Of a stretch of 64,000 nucleotides of DNA, positions 24,098-33,894 are shown in pieces (within the stretch, counting starts at the first letter, position 1; the number at the start of each line of letters is the position of its first letter). The notes under the pieces are model-generated. The model made no database searches and was not told the DNA's origin. It saw nothing but the letters and a program-made list of their open reading frames with translations. A program made the position numbers and the translations under genes. Source of the DNA: Shimazuella kribbensis DSM 45090 (GTDB lineage: Bacteria; Bacillota; Bacilli; Thermoactinomycetales; Thermoactinomycetaceae); NCBI RefSeq assembly GCF_000428065.1, contig NZ_ATZF01000002.1:1-64000 (forward strand), given 5' to 3'.

Positions 24098-24481
24098 TTA
24101 ACAAACGGTTCCTGGTAATTCTTTACCTATCAACTGGTTGATTTTATTATTCTCATCTAAAATCGCTACCTTAGGTTGATACGTTTTTACTTCCTCATCG
24201 TTCATCATAGCATATCCAATAATTATCACATTATCTCCAGGATGGACAAGCCTAGCAGCTGCACCATTAAGGCAGATTACACCACTACCTCTTTCCCCTT
24301 GAATCACATACGTTTCAAAGCGTGCTCCATTATTATTGTTAACAATTTGCACTTTTTCATTTGGTAACAAATCTACTGCATCCATTAAATCACCGTCAAT
24401 CGTAATACTACCCACATAATTCAAATTAGCTTCTGTAACGGTTGCCCGATGTAATTTGGATTTCATCATTGTTCGAAACAT
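24098..24481 (-). CDS. panD: Aspartate 1-decarboxylase
   Basis: A 127-residue pyruvoyl enzyme making beta-alanine for pantothenate. The processing site is the Gly-Ser in [10 protein letters not shown] (Ser25 becomes the pyruvoyl group). Other family motifs are [34 protein letters not shown] and [11 protein letters not shown]. It overlaps the end of panC, giving operon order panB-panC-panD. Confidence 0.97.
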   Translation of the reverse strand: MFRTMMKSKLHRATVTEANLNYVGSITIDGDLMDAVDLLPNEKVQIVNNNNGARFETYVIQGERGSGVICLNGAAARLVHPGDNVIIIGYAMMNDEEVKTYQPKVAILDENNKINQLIGKELPGTVC

Positions 24482-25340
24482 GACTTTCCCCTTCTGCTGA
24501 GAATAAAATGTTATCGATTAATCTAGTTTTGCCAAAAAATACAGCAAGGGCTACAAGAATTTGTTTGTCATACAAACTAGTTGTCGATTGTAGATCTGGA
24601 TAAGAAAGTGTTTCTATGTATTGTAGTTTGGCTAATGGTTTTGTAGATATTCTGTCTCTTACAAAATTATTTATTTCATCGGGAGTTTGCCATTTTCTAG
24701 CTATCAAACCAGACTTTACTTCGCTTAAAGTTTGAGAAAGAATTACGGCTTGTTTTCTCTCTTCTTCCAACAAATATACATTCCGAGAACTAAGAGCAAG
24801 ACCATCTTCTTCTCTCACTGTCTCACAGGGGACAACGGCTATTTGAAAAGATAGATCTTTTGCCAGTTGAGCCATTATCGCTAGTTGTTGTGCATCTTTT
24901 TGCCCAAAATATGCTCGATTTGGTTTGATTTGGTTAAATAATTTAGCAACCACCGTTGCTACTCCATCAAAGTGACTTTCACGATACTTGCCACACAAAA
25001 CTTTGGAGATACTTTCTGAGACTGTTGTTGTGACCAATGGTTCATTCGGATACATTTCTTTTATACTTGGATGATATAATACATGTACCCCAGCTTGTCT
25101 TGCTAAATCGAAATCACGTTCCAAATCTCTTGGATATCGTTCTAAGTCTTCATTGGGTCCAAATTGGAGTGGGTTCACAAAAATTGACATCACTACAAAG
25201 TCACATTCTTTTTTTGCTTTTTTTACTAGGCTTAAATGTCCTTCATGTAAATAACCCATTGTAGGGACAAAGCCAATAATGCTGTTACGATGATTGCGTA
25301 AAACATGATTTAACTCTTGTACCGTTTCAACTAATTCCAT
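24426..25340 (-). CDS. panC: Pantothenate synthetase
   Basis: A 304-residue ligase that joins pantoate and beta-alanine with ATP. It shows [19 protein letters not shown] (HxGH nucleotide site), [22 protein letters not shown] and [10 protein letters not shown]. The ATG at 25340 is preferred because GGGGGAAG lies about six bases before it; an upstream in-frame ATG at 25355 has no SD. It overlaps panB by 14 bases and panD by 56. Confidence 0.95.
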   Translation of the reverse strand: MELVETVQELNHVLRNHRNSIIGFVPTMGYLHEGHLSLVKKAKKECDFVVMSIFVNPLQFGPNEDLERYPRDLERDFDLARQAGVHVLYHPSIKEMYPNEPLVTTTVSESISKVLCGKYRESHFDGVATVVAKLFNQIKPNRAYFGQKDAQQLAIMAQLAKDLSFQIAVVPCETVREEDGLALSSRNVYLLEEERKQAVILSQTLSEVKSGLIARKWQTPDEINNFVRDRISTKPLAKLQYIETLSYPDLQSTTSLYDKQILVALAVFFGKTRLIDNILFSAEGESHVSNNDEIQITSGNRYRS

Positions 25341-26178
25341 CCACTCTTCCCCCATATAGCGCTAATTTAACTTCCTCTTTTAAATGGATCACATGTTCTT
25401 CACTAGGAAATGTTTGCCCTTTCACTTCTTGTACATACTGTTGGAGACCAACTAGCATCGTATTTCCCACGGAAGCAAAACGCTTGACAAATGATGGAGA
25501 CCAATCTCCACCCATTCCCAGAAGATCATGCAGGACTAATACTTGGCCATCTGTATTTCTCCCTGCTCCAATACCAATAACTGGGATAGAAAGAATATCT
25601 GTAATCTCTTTCGCTAACTCTTCTGGTACACATTCCAATACTAATGCAAATGCTCCTGCTTCTTCTACTGCCTTTGCTTCCATCAATAATTTTTTTACTG
25701 CTGGTTCTTCTCTTCCTTGAATGACATATCCACCTAATTGATTCACTGATTGCGGAGTCAGACCAAGGTGCCCCATCACTGGAATTCCCGCTTCCGTTAA
25801 TGCTTTTATTTTATCTAGAATTGCATCTCCGCCTTCTAATTTCACTCCATATGCTAATCCTTCTTGCATTAATTTACCAGCTGCTTTTAATGCTTCCACA
25901 GTCGAAAGATGAGCAATTAAAAAAGGTAGGTCAGCTACAACCATGGACTGCTTGGCACCACGTGTTACTGCTTTCGTATGATGTAACATATCCTCTAATG
26001 TAACTGGAATCGTAGATTCATAACCCAATATAACCATGCCAAGTGAATCTCCAACTAACAATATCTCAGCTCCAGCTTCTTCTGCTAATTTTGCTGTTGG
26101 ATAATCATAAGCAGTCACCATCGCAATTTTTTCACCTTGCGATACCTTTTTTTCTAATGTTTTTCTAGTTACACCCAT
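25327..26178 (-). CDS. panB: 3-methyl-2-oxobutanoate hydroxymethyltransferase
   Basis: A 283-residue ketopantoate-forming enzyme, first of the pantothenate branch. Mg and substrate residues are in LLVGDSLGM (Asp, Ser), VVADLPF (Asp), KLEGG (Glu) and LECVPEE (Glu), with GHLGLTPQ and PVIGIGAGRNTDGQV. TAGGAGGG precedes the ATG. A second, diverged copy lies at 63107. Confidence 0.97.
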   Translation of the reverse strand: MGVTRKTLEKKVSQGEKIAMVTAYDYPTAKLAEEAGAEILLVGDSLGMVILGYESTIPVTLEDMLHHTKAVTRGAKQSMVVADLPFLIAHLSTVEALKAAGKLMQEGLAYGVKLEGGDAILDKIKALTEAGIPVMGHLGLTPQSVNQLGGYVIQGREEPAVKKLLMEAKAVEEAGAFALVLECVPEELAKEITDILSIPVIGIGAGRNTDGQVLVLHDLLGMGGDWSPSFVKRFASVGNTMLVGLQQYVQEVKGQTFPSEEHVIHLKEEVKLALYGGRVDGIS

Positions 26179-26203
26179 CCGTTATACCCTCCTAAGGCAA
26201 ATG

Positions 26204-26209
26204 ATTATA
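26204..26209 (-). promoter_or_regulatory. Possible -10 box of panBCD
   Basis: TATAAT on the minus strand, 25 bases before the panB ATG. The matching -35 would fall on AGCTTT inside the terminator-like hairpin and is poor. Confidence 0.35.
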
Positions 26210-26221
26210 CCCTAAAGGAAA

Positions 26222-26254
26222 TAAAAAAAGCTCTTCCTTCATAAGGTGAGAGCT
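26222..26254 (-). terminator. Terminator-like hairpin in front of panB
   Basis: On the minus strand AGCTCT and AGAGCT (26249-26254 and 26229-26234) pair and are followed by seven T residues, about 45 bases before panB. It could attenuate read-through or end an upstream leader RNA. Confidence 0.6.
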
Positions 26255-26801
26255 GGCTGGTGCAGTTAGCCGATACATACTGACAACAAAAAAATCTGTA
26301 GATACAAATCAACAGATGAAATCAGTAAATGCATGTTGTGTATCGCTCCATTATTGGATGCAATCACCCTGCTCTATGGATAGAGTAGCCAAAATAACAC
26401 AAAAAAACAATAGGAATTTCTTATTATATTGGTTAAATTTATCATTTTATAAGTCATTACCTTTTTTTTATAAAATATTCTATATAATAATAAGATGCAT
26501 AACTTCCAAAAAAGGTACTTTTATCAACTGAATTCATGCACTGAGCGAATACTGCTTTGATGTTATAAAATTATTGTTTATGAATATTTAAACAGAATCA
26601 ATATTTTGGGGTTTGATAGACTTTTTTAAAATAAGACGACCCGCTCATGATGAGAGCTTCGATCTATGGATACCGCTTTTCCTTTTAAAAACGAGATATT
26701 TGCTTGCCCATATCAATGTTACCTTTCCATTTGTAGATCTTTAGTTTAACGGATCAAATTGTGTATCAAGAGCGCTAGCATAGTATAAGATATGGATATC
26801 A
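26255..26801. other. Unexplained intergenic region upstream of panB
   Basis: About 550 bases without a supported gene. On the minus strand it holds several short dyads (CTCTAT/ATAGAG near 26370-26385, ATCTGT/ACAGAT near 26290-26315 followed by T residues), which could form a structured leader. No T-box or known riboswitch motif was recognised. The plus-strand frame at 26316 is not protein-like. Confidence 0.4.
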
Positions 26802-26837
26802 AAAATCCGTTAAACTTGATCAAGTTTAACGGATTTT
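26802..26837 (-). terminator. Terminator of the birA-side operon
   Basis: A perfect palindrome AAAATCCGTTAAACTTGA / TCAAGTTTAACGGATTTT, about 60 bases past the birA stop. A single extra copy of GTTTAACGGAT lies near 26753. Confidence 0.85.
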
Positions 26838-26897
26838 CTATGTTACCACTGTTTATTGATTTACTAATGATACCGATTCCTCTAACTTGTCTATCCT

Positions 26898-27872
26898 CTA
26901 AATCTTGATATCAGCCGAATAAATAGTGACATTATCTGTATTCGTTCGAATCAATAGCGATCCATCCGAATTCAAGCTTTCTGCTATACCTTCAATCAAA
27001 GATTGTGGTGTTCGAGCTGTTATTTTTTGTCCGATGAGACCAGATAACGATTCCCACTTTATCCGAATGGGATCAAATCCCTTGTATAAGTACAATTGAT
27101 AATAGTCTTCTAATTCTTTCATTACATTGGCAATCAGAGTTGCCCTTGAATACTTTGTTTTCCCTTCAATGGAAAGAGAAGTTGCAATGTCACTTAACTC
27201 TGAAGAAAAATCATCTGGTTCCTGATTTACGTTTATACCTATTCCAAGGATAACATAGTTTATTTTGTCCTGATCTCCTCGTAACTCTGTTAAAATGCCA
27301 CAAACCTTTTTACCTTCAATAAGAATATCATTGGGCCATTTGATTTTAACTGGAAGTTTTGTCGTTCTACGAATAGCTAGGCAAACCCCTACTGATGCAA
27401 GTAACGTTAGATGGGCAGCTTGTTGGATAGGAATGTTAGGCCGTAAAATAAGACTCATCCATATTCCGGTTCTCGGTGGAGAATGCCAGTTACGTCCTAA
27501 CCTTCCCTTTCCTTCTTGTTGTTCATCTGCTATGACAAGTGACCCTTCCTCAGCCCCTGCCCTTGCCCACTGATGTGCTAATATTTGTGTAGACTTTGCC
27601 ACTGGCTCATACCGTAAATGTTGCCCAAAATTTTCGGTCTGTAGCTCATTCTTTATTTCTTCTGTCGCAACACGATCTGGCCGATAAATTAAACGATATC
27701 CTTTCCTTGGCTTTGCATCTATTTCATAACCTTCGTTTCGTAATTCTTCAATATGTTTCCAAATAGCAGCTCTGCTAACTCCTACTTTCCTACTAATTTC
27801 TTCCCCGGACAAAAAATTAGAACGATCTTCTAGTAGGACGGATAGGATTTTATGACGTAAGGCCTGCCCCAT
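26898..27872 (-). CDS. birA: Biotin-protein ligase / biotin operon repressor
   Basis: A 324-residue bifunctional BirA. Residues 1-65 form a winged helix (LSGEEISRKVGVSRAAIWKH) for operator binding; the catalytic domain has EGKGRLGRNWHSP (biotinyl-AMP loop), KIKWPNDILI and GILTEL, and the C-terminal SH3-like part ends near SADIKI. It attaches biotin to carboxylases. The start overlaps the cca stop by 23 bases, as expected in this conserved operon. Confidence 0.95.
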   Translation of the reverse strand: MGQALRHKILSVLLEDRSNFLSGEEISRKVGVSRAAIWKHIEELRNEGYEIDAKPRKGYRLIYRPDRVATEEIKNELQTENFGQHLRYEPVAKSTQILAHQWARAGAEEGSLVIADEQQEGKGRLGRNWHSPPRTGIWMSLILRPNIPIQQAAHLTLLASVGVCLAIRRTTKLPVKIKWPNDILIEGKKVCGILTELRGDQDKINYVILGIGINVNQEPDDFSSELSDIATSLSIEGKTKYSRATLIANVMKELEDYYQLYLYKGFDPIRIKWESLSGLIGQKITARTPQSLIEGIAESLNSDGSLLIRTNTDNVTIYSADIKI

Positions 27873-29094
27873 AATTTCCGCCTTCCTTTTCTAAAACTAC
27901 TTTTATATTTTGAATATATCCAAAAGCGACTTGTTGATATAGATATTGTAATGTTTCTTTTAACCAAGGACCAGCAGGTTTTCCTGTTACACGAAGAAGA
28001 TCATTGCCATTTATCGCTAATTCAGAAAAGTGATGGATAGGCATCTGCTTCCACCAACTGTCAAATGGCAGGCTTACATTTTGTTTCCTAGTTATATACT
28101 GCCACAATCTCTGTGCTTTTTGTACCATATCGATATGATAGTGTAACAGCAACAACTTTCCTCTCTCGATTGTAATATCTGTATCCCAAGTAGAAATCAG
28201 AAAAAGAAGATTAAGCAATTCCCCTTTTTCTGTATTGGAAAACTTAAATTTAGGAATTACTTGCGAAATGTTTGCAAAACAAACTTGTTTGCTTATGTCA
28301 TTTTCGCGAAAAACAAGATATAAAAAATAAATCCATTTTTCTTCTGAACTTTTTAATTTGTCCAAGACGCCCCATTCTTGATCTGTAATATTGGTATCCC
28401 TTATTGTATTATAAAATGGAGGCAATTCTTTTACCAGATAAGTCTGTACTAAAGGAATCAATCCTTTTGAAGAATGTTTTGCTTTCCATATCTTACTAAA
28501 TTCCACAACTACTCTTTCGACTGCAAGATGATTGGCATATGATTTGCATTTTTCAATAGCCTGAAGTGTCGTTGCATCGATTTGAAAAGACAATTGAGCT
28601 GCAAATCGGCACGCACGAAGCATTCGAAGTGCATCTTCTGCAAATCGTTCCTCCGCTTTACCTACTGTTCGAATCCATCCTAACTCCAAGTCCTTTTGAC
28701 CATTGACAAAATCATATACTTTACTTTGATGGTCCATCGCCAATGCATTAATAGTAAAATCTCTGCGCATCAAATCATCTTTTAACTGAGATACAAACTG
28801 GACTTCATCTGGTCGTCGATGATCCACATAAGATCCTTCTATTCGGTAAGTGGTTACCTCCATAACTTGTTTATTATAAACAACCGTTACCGTGCCATGT
28901 TGCAAACCAGTGGGGATAGTATGAGAAAATAAACTTTGCACTTTTGAAGGTAAAGCATTCGTTGTTATGTCATAGTCAGCAGGTTCTTTTCTTAAAAGTT
29001 TATCACGCACACATCCTCCTACTAGATATGCCTCATAACCAGCTCTTTCAAGCTTTTTTAAAACCTTTTTTGCAGCATATAACTGCTCATTCAT
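27850..29094 (-). CDS. cca: CCA tRNA nucleotidyltransferase
   Basis: A 414-residue class II CCA-adding enzyme that builds or repairs the 3' end of tRNAs. It has YLVGGCVRDKLL, PADYDITTNA (catalytic acidic pair), RRDFTINALAMD and EDALRMLRACRFAAQL, followed by a helical C-terminal half. The ATG lies one base after the bshA stop. Both neighbours are the same as in B. subtilis. Confidence 0.96.
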   Translation of the reverse strand: MNEQLYAAKKVLKKLERAGYEAYLVGGCVRDKLLRKEPADYDITTNALPSKVQSLFSHTIPTGLQHGTVTVVYNKQVMEVTTYRIEGSYVDHRRPDEVQFVSQLKDDLMRRDFTINALAMDHQSKVYDFVNGQKDLELGWIRTVGKAEERFAEDALRMLRACRFAAQLSFQIDATTLQAIEKCKSYANHLAVERVVVEFSKIWKAKHSSKGLIPLVQTYLVKELPPFYNTIRDTNITDQEWGVLDKLKSSEEKWIYFLYLVFRENDISKQVCFANISQVIPKFKFSNTEKGELLNLLFLISTWDTDITIERGKLLLLHYHIDMVQKAQRLWQYITRKQNVSLPFDSWWKQMPIHHFSELAINGNDLLRVTGKPAGPWLKETLQYLYQQVAFGYIQNIKVVLEKEGGNYGAGLTS

Positions 29095-29095
29095 T

Positions 29096-30217
29096 TTATT
29101 TTTCCCCTAACACACGCTTATACAATGCTTCATACTGATCCACTATACGATCAGCACGAAATTCTTGATCAACCCGATGCAATCCATTTTGAACAAATAA
29201 TTGATGCATAGCATCATCCTTTAATATTTTTATCGCATCGTTTGCCATATTATCCACATCACCTAGCTCAGCTAAATACCCGGTTTCCCCATGAATGACT
29301 ACTTCTGGTATACCTCCAATATTTGCACCTACTGTTGGAACTCCACAAGCCATTGCTTCTAAAGCAACCAATCCAAAACTTTCTTTGGCTGATGGTAGAA
29401 CTAATAGATCAGCTATCGACATAAATTGAGCAACATCATCCTGTCTCCCCAAAAAATTTACTTTGTCATGTAAATGAAGAGATTGTACCAATTCGTGAAC
29501 AGAAGACCATTCTGGGCCTTGTCCAACAAGCAAGAGCCTAGCAGGGATTTGTTTTTGAATTTTGTCAAAAACCTTTATTACATCATGTGGTCTCTTTACA
29601 GCTCGAAAATTAGAAATATGAATAATTAATTTTTCATCTGGACACACATAGTTATCTCGCAAATACCGAACATTTCTTGGGTGATACGTACGCTGATCAA
29701 CAAAATTATAAATTCGTTCAATTTCTTGATCTGCACGGAATAACTCTTGTGTCTGTTTTTTTAAGCTTTCTGATACAGCAGTTACAGCATCACTTTGTTT
29801 CATACCAAAACAGATGATATTGTGAAGTGTTGGGTCTTCACCCAACACTGTAATATCCGTCCCATGTAATGTTGTTACTACCTTCAAATGATCTCCTACC
29901 ATTTGTTTTGCTAAAAATGCAGAAACTGCATGAGGAACAGCATAATGAACATGTAACAAGTCCAATTCATATAATTTGGCTACTTGTGCCATACGGCTTG
30001 CCAGAGTTAAATCATAAGGTGGATATTTAAATAGGGAATATCTGCTTACTTCTACCTCATGGTAAAATATATTTTGTTTGAAGCCACCTAAACGAAAAGG
30101 CATATCATACGTAATAAAATGTATTTCATGTCCACGTTCTGCTAGTAATTTCCCTAATTCTGTTGCGATTACACCAGAGCCACCATGGGTGGGATAGCAA
30201 GTAAAACCAATTTTCAT
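29096..30217 (-). CDS. bshA: N-acetyl-alpha-D-glucosaminyl L-malate synthase
   Basis: A 373-residue GT4 glycosyltransferase, first step of bacillithiol synthesis (UDP-GlcNAc plus L-malate). It has [18 protein letters not shown] near the N-terminus, the long [29 protein letters not shown] and the donor-site motif [23 protein letters not shown] precedes the ATG. Its position next to bshB1 and cca supports the assignment. Confidence 0.95.
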   Translation of the reverse strand: MKIGFTCYPTHGGSGVIATELGKLLAERGHEIHFITYDMPFRLGGFKQNIFYHEVEVSRYSLFKYPPYDLTLASRMAQVAKLYELDLLHVHYAVPHAVSAFLAKQMVGDHLKVVTTLHGTDITVLGEDPTLHNIICFGMKQSDAVTAVSESLKKQTQELFRADQEIERIYNFVDQRTYHPRNVRYLRDNYVCPDEKLIIHISNFRAVKRPHDVIKVFDKIQKQIPARLLLVGQGPEWSSVHELVQSLHLHDKVNFLGRQDDVAQFMSIADLLVLPSAKESFGLVALEAMACGVPTVGANIGGIPEVVIHGETGYLAELGDVDNMANDAIKILKDDAMHQLFVQNGLHRVDQEFRADRIVDQYEALYKRVLGEK

Positions 30218-30229
30218 GATGGATTCTCC

Positions 30230-30928
30230 TTACAATAGGTAGCTTAATGAAATAGCTCGTGCACTAACCAATGCTTCCCCGTAAGTAACTCCAATTTGTT
30301 GTCCCCAAAGTCTATCTCTTCCTTCAATCATGCCAAAAAAGTTTGGTTTATTTAGAGGAGTAACTGCATTGTTCTCTTGTCGCCCGAATTGACTTTGATA
30401 CGCATTAAACGCTGCAATCTTTTGCTGGTAAACCGACCCTATATCTACAATAACATCCGCATCTGCAAGGTCATTAATAAAATAATGGTATACTTTGCTA
30501 ACACGATGTATCTCTTCGTTACCAGGTGTAATTATCTTTTTAATTCCAGCATCAAATATTGCTTCATTTACTAATCGATTACATGCCACATGATCTGGAT
30601 GACGATCCCGAAAATAGGGTGTGAAAATTATTTTTGGTTTCAATTGTCTAATAATCTGTGTGATTAACAAAATTTGTTCTTTGGTCCCACTTAGGCCTCT
30701 ATCGGGAAAACCAAGGCAATACCTTGCTGTCAAACCCAATGCTTCCCCTGCTCGCTCTGCCTCTATTTGCCGATTTTCTACTGTTCCATTTGAAGATAAT
30801 TCTGCATAAGTAAGATCACAAATAGCAGTCTTAAAACCAGCCCTTACGTGTTTTGCTAGTATTCCACCTGCACCCAATTCCACATCATCTGGATGTGCTC
30901 CAAAAGCTAAAATATCCACTTTGTTCAT
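30230..30928 (-). CDS. bshB1: Bacillithiol biosynthesis deacetylase
   Basis: A 232-residue zinc hydrolase of the LmbE/PIG-L family that removes the acetyl group from GlcNAc-malate. The zinc site is seen as FGAHPDDVELGAGG at the N-terminus and RHPDHVACNRLV further on. TAGGAG precedes the ATG. It lies between bshA and dapB; in B. subtilis mgsA sits between bshB1 and dapB but is missing here. Confidence 0.94.
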   Translation of the reverse strand: MNKVDILAFGAHPDDVELGAGGILAKHVRAGFKTAICDLTYAELSSNGTVENRQIEAERAGEALGLTARYCLGFPDRGLSGTKEQILLITQIIRQLKPKIIFTPYFRDRHPDHVACNRLVNEAIFDAGIKKIITPGNEEIHRVSKVYHYFINDLADADVIVDIGSVYQQKIAAFNAYQSQFGRQENNAVTPLNKPNFFGMIEGRDRLWGQQIGVTYGEALVSARAISLSYLL

Positions 30929-30938
30929 GATATTACTC

Positions 30939-31715
30939 CTATACTTCCATAATATTTTCTAGACCATAAATCAACTCATTTAATTCAAGTACCTTCTCTA
31001 CAGCTAATTGTACTCCTGGCATAAAAGATTCTCGATTTAAAGAGTCATGTCGAATAGTAAGAAGCTGTCCTGTCCCTCCAAACAAAACTTCTTGGTGAGC
31101 AACTAAACCCGGTAATCGTACACTATGAATTCGAAATCCATGATATTCTGCTCCTCTAGCACCTTCCCACATTTCCATTTCACTTGGATGACCTTGTTTG
31201 AGTTGTTTGCGACTTTCGGTAATTAATTCTGCTGTCTTTAACGCCGTACCAGAAGGAGCATCCAATTTGCGATCATGATGAGATTCAATAATTTCGACAT
31301 GTGGTAAATATTTAGCTGCTTGAGCAGCAAAACGCATCATAAGAATGGCACCAACAGCAAAATTAGGAGCAATAATCCCCCCTAAATTAGCTTGTTTGAA
31401 TTCCATTCTTAAATGATTCAATTCCTCTTCTGTGAGCCCGGTTGTTCCTACCACAGGGCTTACACGAAATGCACAACAAATCTGTAAATGTTTCCTAATC
31501 ATTTCCGGATTGGTAAAATCTACTACTACATCCGTTTGATTTGCTTCCAGTGCTTCTTTCAATGAAGCATAATACTTTGCTCCGTTTATTTCTTGGTCAG
31601 CATATGTACGAGAGACAGCACCTACGAGCTGAAAATGTTCGGTACGTTCAATTAGCTTTACAACTTCTTGACCCATTTTCCCAGATGCTCCTGCCACGAT
31701 GATGCGAATCGTCAT
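30939..31715 (-). CDS. dapB: 4-hydroxy-tetrahydrodipicolinate reductase
   Basis: A 258-residue NAD(P)H enzyme of lysine and diaminopimelate synthesis, also needed for spore dipicolinate. It has VAGASGKMGQEVV (cofactor), VDFTNPE, VGTTGLTEEE, the catalytic IIESHHDRKLDAPSGTALK and a C-terminal GLVAHQEVLFGGTGQLL. AAGGAGATATACAT leads into the ATG. Confidence 0.96.
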   Translation of the reverse strand: MTIRIIVAGASGKMGQEVVKLIERTEHFQLVGAVSRTYADQEINGAKYYASLKEALEANQTDVVVDFTNPEMIRKHLQICCAFRVSPVVGTTGLTEEELNHLRMEFKQANLGGIIAPNFAVGAILMMRFAAQAAKYLPHVEIIESHHDRKLDAPSGTALKTAELITESRKQLKQGHPSEMEMWEGARGAEYHGFRIHSVRLPGLVAHQEVLFGGTGQLLTIRHDSLNRESFMPGVQLAVEKVLELNELIYGLENIMEV

Positions 31716-31730
31716 GATGTATATCTCCTT

Positions 31731-32054
31731 CTATTTTCTGGTCCATCTGTCTTTATCACGTGTATTATATTTTTCCATTACTTGTTCAAATGCAGATTCA
31801 AGGCTAATCCCCAACGAATTAGCAAAACATGAGATAATAAATAACAAATCTCCAAGTTCTTGTTCGATCGTATTTTTATCTTCTGTAGCTTTTTTAGGTT
31901 TTTCACCATACTGATGGTTTACTTCTCTTGCAAGTTCACCCACTTCCTCTGTCATCCTTGCAAGCATGGAGAGAGGATGAAAATAACCTTCTTTAAACTG
32001 ACCTATATATCGATCTACTTCCTTTTGCATTTCATCTAATGTTTTTTTCGTCAT
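31731..32054 (-). CDS. ypjD: MazG-like nucleotide pyrophosphohydrolase, YpjD
   Basis: A 107-residue MazG-type helical NTP pyrophosphohydrolase. The metal-binding pattern is EEVGELAREV (ExxE) and QELGDLLFIISCF (ExxD). It probably removes non-canonical nucleotides. AAGGAGG precedes the ATG. It is the first gene of the operon that continues through dapB, bshB1, bshA, cca and birA. Confidence 0.93.
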   Translation of the reverse strand: MTKKTLDEMQKEVDRYIGQFKEGYFHPLSMLARMTEEVGELAREVNHQYGEKPKKATEDKNTIEQELGDLLFIISCFANSLGISLESAFEQVMEKYNTRDKDRWTRK

Positions 32055-32107
32055 GTGTTTCCTCCTTACCCATCCATGTTAGACCACTAATTCCATCTCG
32101 GCAACTA

Positions 32108-32135
32108 TTGAAAGGAATTTTGGGAACCCTATAAT
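32108..32135 (+). promoter_or_regulatory. Promoter of the YitT-family gene
   Basis: TTGAAA (32108-32113), 16 bp, TATAAT (32130-32135), about 50 bases before the TTG start. Confidence 0.65.
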
Positions 32136-32188
32136 AGAATAAGACACAATAAAATACGACACAGCATAAGAAGAAAGAGGCGAACACA

Positions 32189-33040
32189 TTGCAACTATTT
32201 TTATTTCATCTTCGTAACTTATTGGCTATCTTTGTCGGAGGTTTTATTTATTCACTTGGTATCAATAGCTTTGCCCTAGCTAACAAGCTAGCTGAAGGAG
32301 GATTCACCGGAATTGCCTTGATCCTATTTTACTATTTTAAGTGGTCCCCTGGGCTAGTGATATTTATATTAAACATTCCCTTACTGGTTATTGGATATAA
32401 AGTTTTTGGGAAAAAAACATTTTGGTACACCGTTGTAGGTATAGCATCCGTATCGGCATGCTTGGAATTAACTAAAAATTGGCAGAAACCTACTGATGAC
32501 CTCTTATTAGCAGCTTTATTCACTGGTGTCTTAGTCGGAATAGGAGCTGGTATTATTTTTCGAGTAGGTGGTACATCTGGTGGAGTAGATATCATCGCAC
32601 GACTGATGGACCGTTATTTCGGCTGGAATCTTGGCCGTACTTTCTTATTGTTCGATTTTACCGTCATCTTAGTGTCCATCTACTTGATTGGTTTGGATAA
32701 AGCCATGTATACATTAGTAGCTGTATTTGTTGGAGCAAAAGTGATTGACTATGTTGTAGAAGGAGGAAAAACGGCAAAAGCTGCTTTTATTATATCCCAT
32801 TCTCCGCAACCATTGGCAGAATTGATAACAGAAAAAATGGATCGAGGTGTTACAAAGTTAAAAGGTACTGGTGGGTACACAGGACATGAAAAAGAAGTAT
32901 TATATGTTGTAGTATCTCTCCGAGAAATGCCTAAATTAAAAAATATTGTTCATGGAATTGATCCCCATGCTTTTGTAGTTGTGAATGATGCACGTGAAGT
33001 TCATGGAGAAGGATTTTCTTTCGAGCGCACCTCCATTTAA
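32189..33040 (+). CDS. ypjC: YitT-family membrane protein, YpjC-like
   Basis: A 283-residue membrane protein: five or six transmembrane segments in the first 185 residues with the family GGTSGGVDIIARLM loop, then a cytosolic DUF2179 domain (TEKMDRGVTKLKGTGGYTG and LREMPKLKNIVHGIDPHAFV). Function unknown; transport is suspected. TTG start with AAAGAGGCG upstream. It is the only plus-strand gene in this otherwise minus-strand block. Confidence 0.9.
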   Translation: MQLFLFHLRNLLAIFVGGFIYSLGINSFALANKLAEGGFTGIALILFYYFKWSPGLVIFILNIPLLVIGYKVFGKKTFWYTVVGIASVSACLELTKNWQKPTDDLLLAALFTGVLVGIGAGIIFRVGGTSGGVDIIARLMDRYFGWNLGRTFLLFDFTVILVSIYLIGLDKAMYTLVAVFVGAKVIDYVVEGGKTAKAAFIISHSPQPLAELITEKMDRGVTKLKGTGGYTGHEKEVLYVVVSLREMPKLKNIVHGIDPHAFVVVNDAREVHGEGFSFERTSI

Positions 33041-33072
33041 AAAAGATAGGCTTACATACCGCCTATCTTTTC
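33039..33072. terminator. Bidirectional terminator between ypjC and ypjB
   Basis: AAAAGATAGGC and GCCTATCTTTT form a stem between the convergent genes. Confidence 0.88.
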
Positions 33073-33074
33073 CT

Positions 33075-33845
33075 TCACATGGCGGATTGAAGTCTTTTTC
33101 GCCAAGAAACAAACGTTAAAATACCAATGATAATCACACTAATAATGGATAAAAAAGTGGAGATAGGAACTTTACCATTTGGATTCGTCACAGCCAGTAC
33201 ATCTTGCTCAGATCCATAAAACAAAGGGAATAACAACTTCTTCAATTGGCCTAGTGCTACTTGCTGATGATCTTTATTGGAATCTCTTTCTAGAAACAAA
33301 AACAACGAATCCACTTTTTGTACAGTGATTGGACTTTTGGTCACTACTAGAGCTGGGCGTAAGATGACATAGTGATTATGTAAAATATTCAACTCTTCTC
33401 TTATATCTTTGTTCTGTGTACTATCCACTAACATTTTATCTAATTGGCGCTTTAAAACAAGATAATAAGATTGCCACATAGGCTGATTAGAATGTCTTGT
33501 AGCATCAAACGTAATGAGCAGTCGCTTCGCATAAAAATTTAATTCGTTTGGATTGGGAGTAATACGATTTAGTCTCCCTTCCAAATCGATAATACAAGTG
33601 GAAAGCGCTTGAATAGCCTGTACACTCAGCTCTTTTTCCGCAAAATTAGAACGCGAGAACTGCTTTGCTAATTCATCTAATTCTTGTCTTGCTTCTACAT
33701 ATCTTCCCGCATCTACTTCTTTGACAATGCGTGTAGCTGAAGAGGTCCACTGTTTAGAATCCGATATCATAAACGCTTGTTCAGCATCTACCATATTCGG
33801 ATAAAAGAAAAGACTAAGTATTACTATACAAAATATTCGTACCAA
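33075..33845 (-). CDS. ypjB: Sporulation-associated membrane protein YpjB
   Basis: A 256-residue protein with an N-terminal signal sequence (about 1-20), a long helical extracytoplasmic part and a C-terminal membrane helix (STFLSIISVIIIGILTFVSW) with basic residues after it. YpjB is linked to sporulation in Bacillus, without known activity. The start is placed at TTG 33845, with AAGGTG six bases upstream. The upstream TTG at 33863 lacks an SD. Confidence 0.82.
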   Translation of the reverse strand: MVRIFCIVILSLFFYPNMVDAEQAFMISDSKQWTSSATRIVKEVDAGRYVEARQELDELAKQFSRSNFAEKELSVQAIQALSTCIIDLEGRLNRITPNPNELNFYAKRLLITFDATRHSNQPMWQSYYLVLKRQLDKMLVDSTQNKDIREELNILHNHYVILRPALVVTKSPITVQKVDSLFLFLERDSNKDHQQVALGQLKKLLFPLFYGSEQDVLAVTNPNGKVPISTFLSIISVIIIGILTFVSWRKRLQSAM

Positions 33846-33894
33846 TAAGATCACCTTTTTCAAGTCTTATTGGTACAACTTTATGCTTCTATGT

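Noticed and set aside
26222-26400. T-box riboswitch before panB
   Set aside because: The terminator is present, but the conserved T-box sequence pairing with a tRNA acceptor end was not found.
26316-26531. 71-codon frame upstream of panB
   Set aside because: No SD; lies in a region with hairpins on the other strand and ends in a low-complexity Phe/Lys/Ile stretch.
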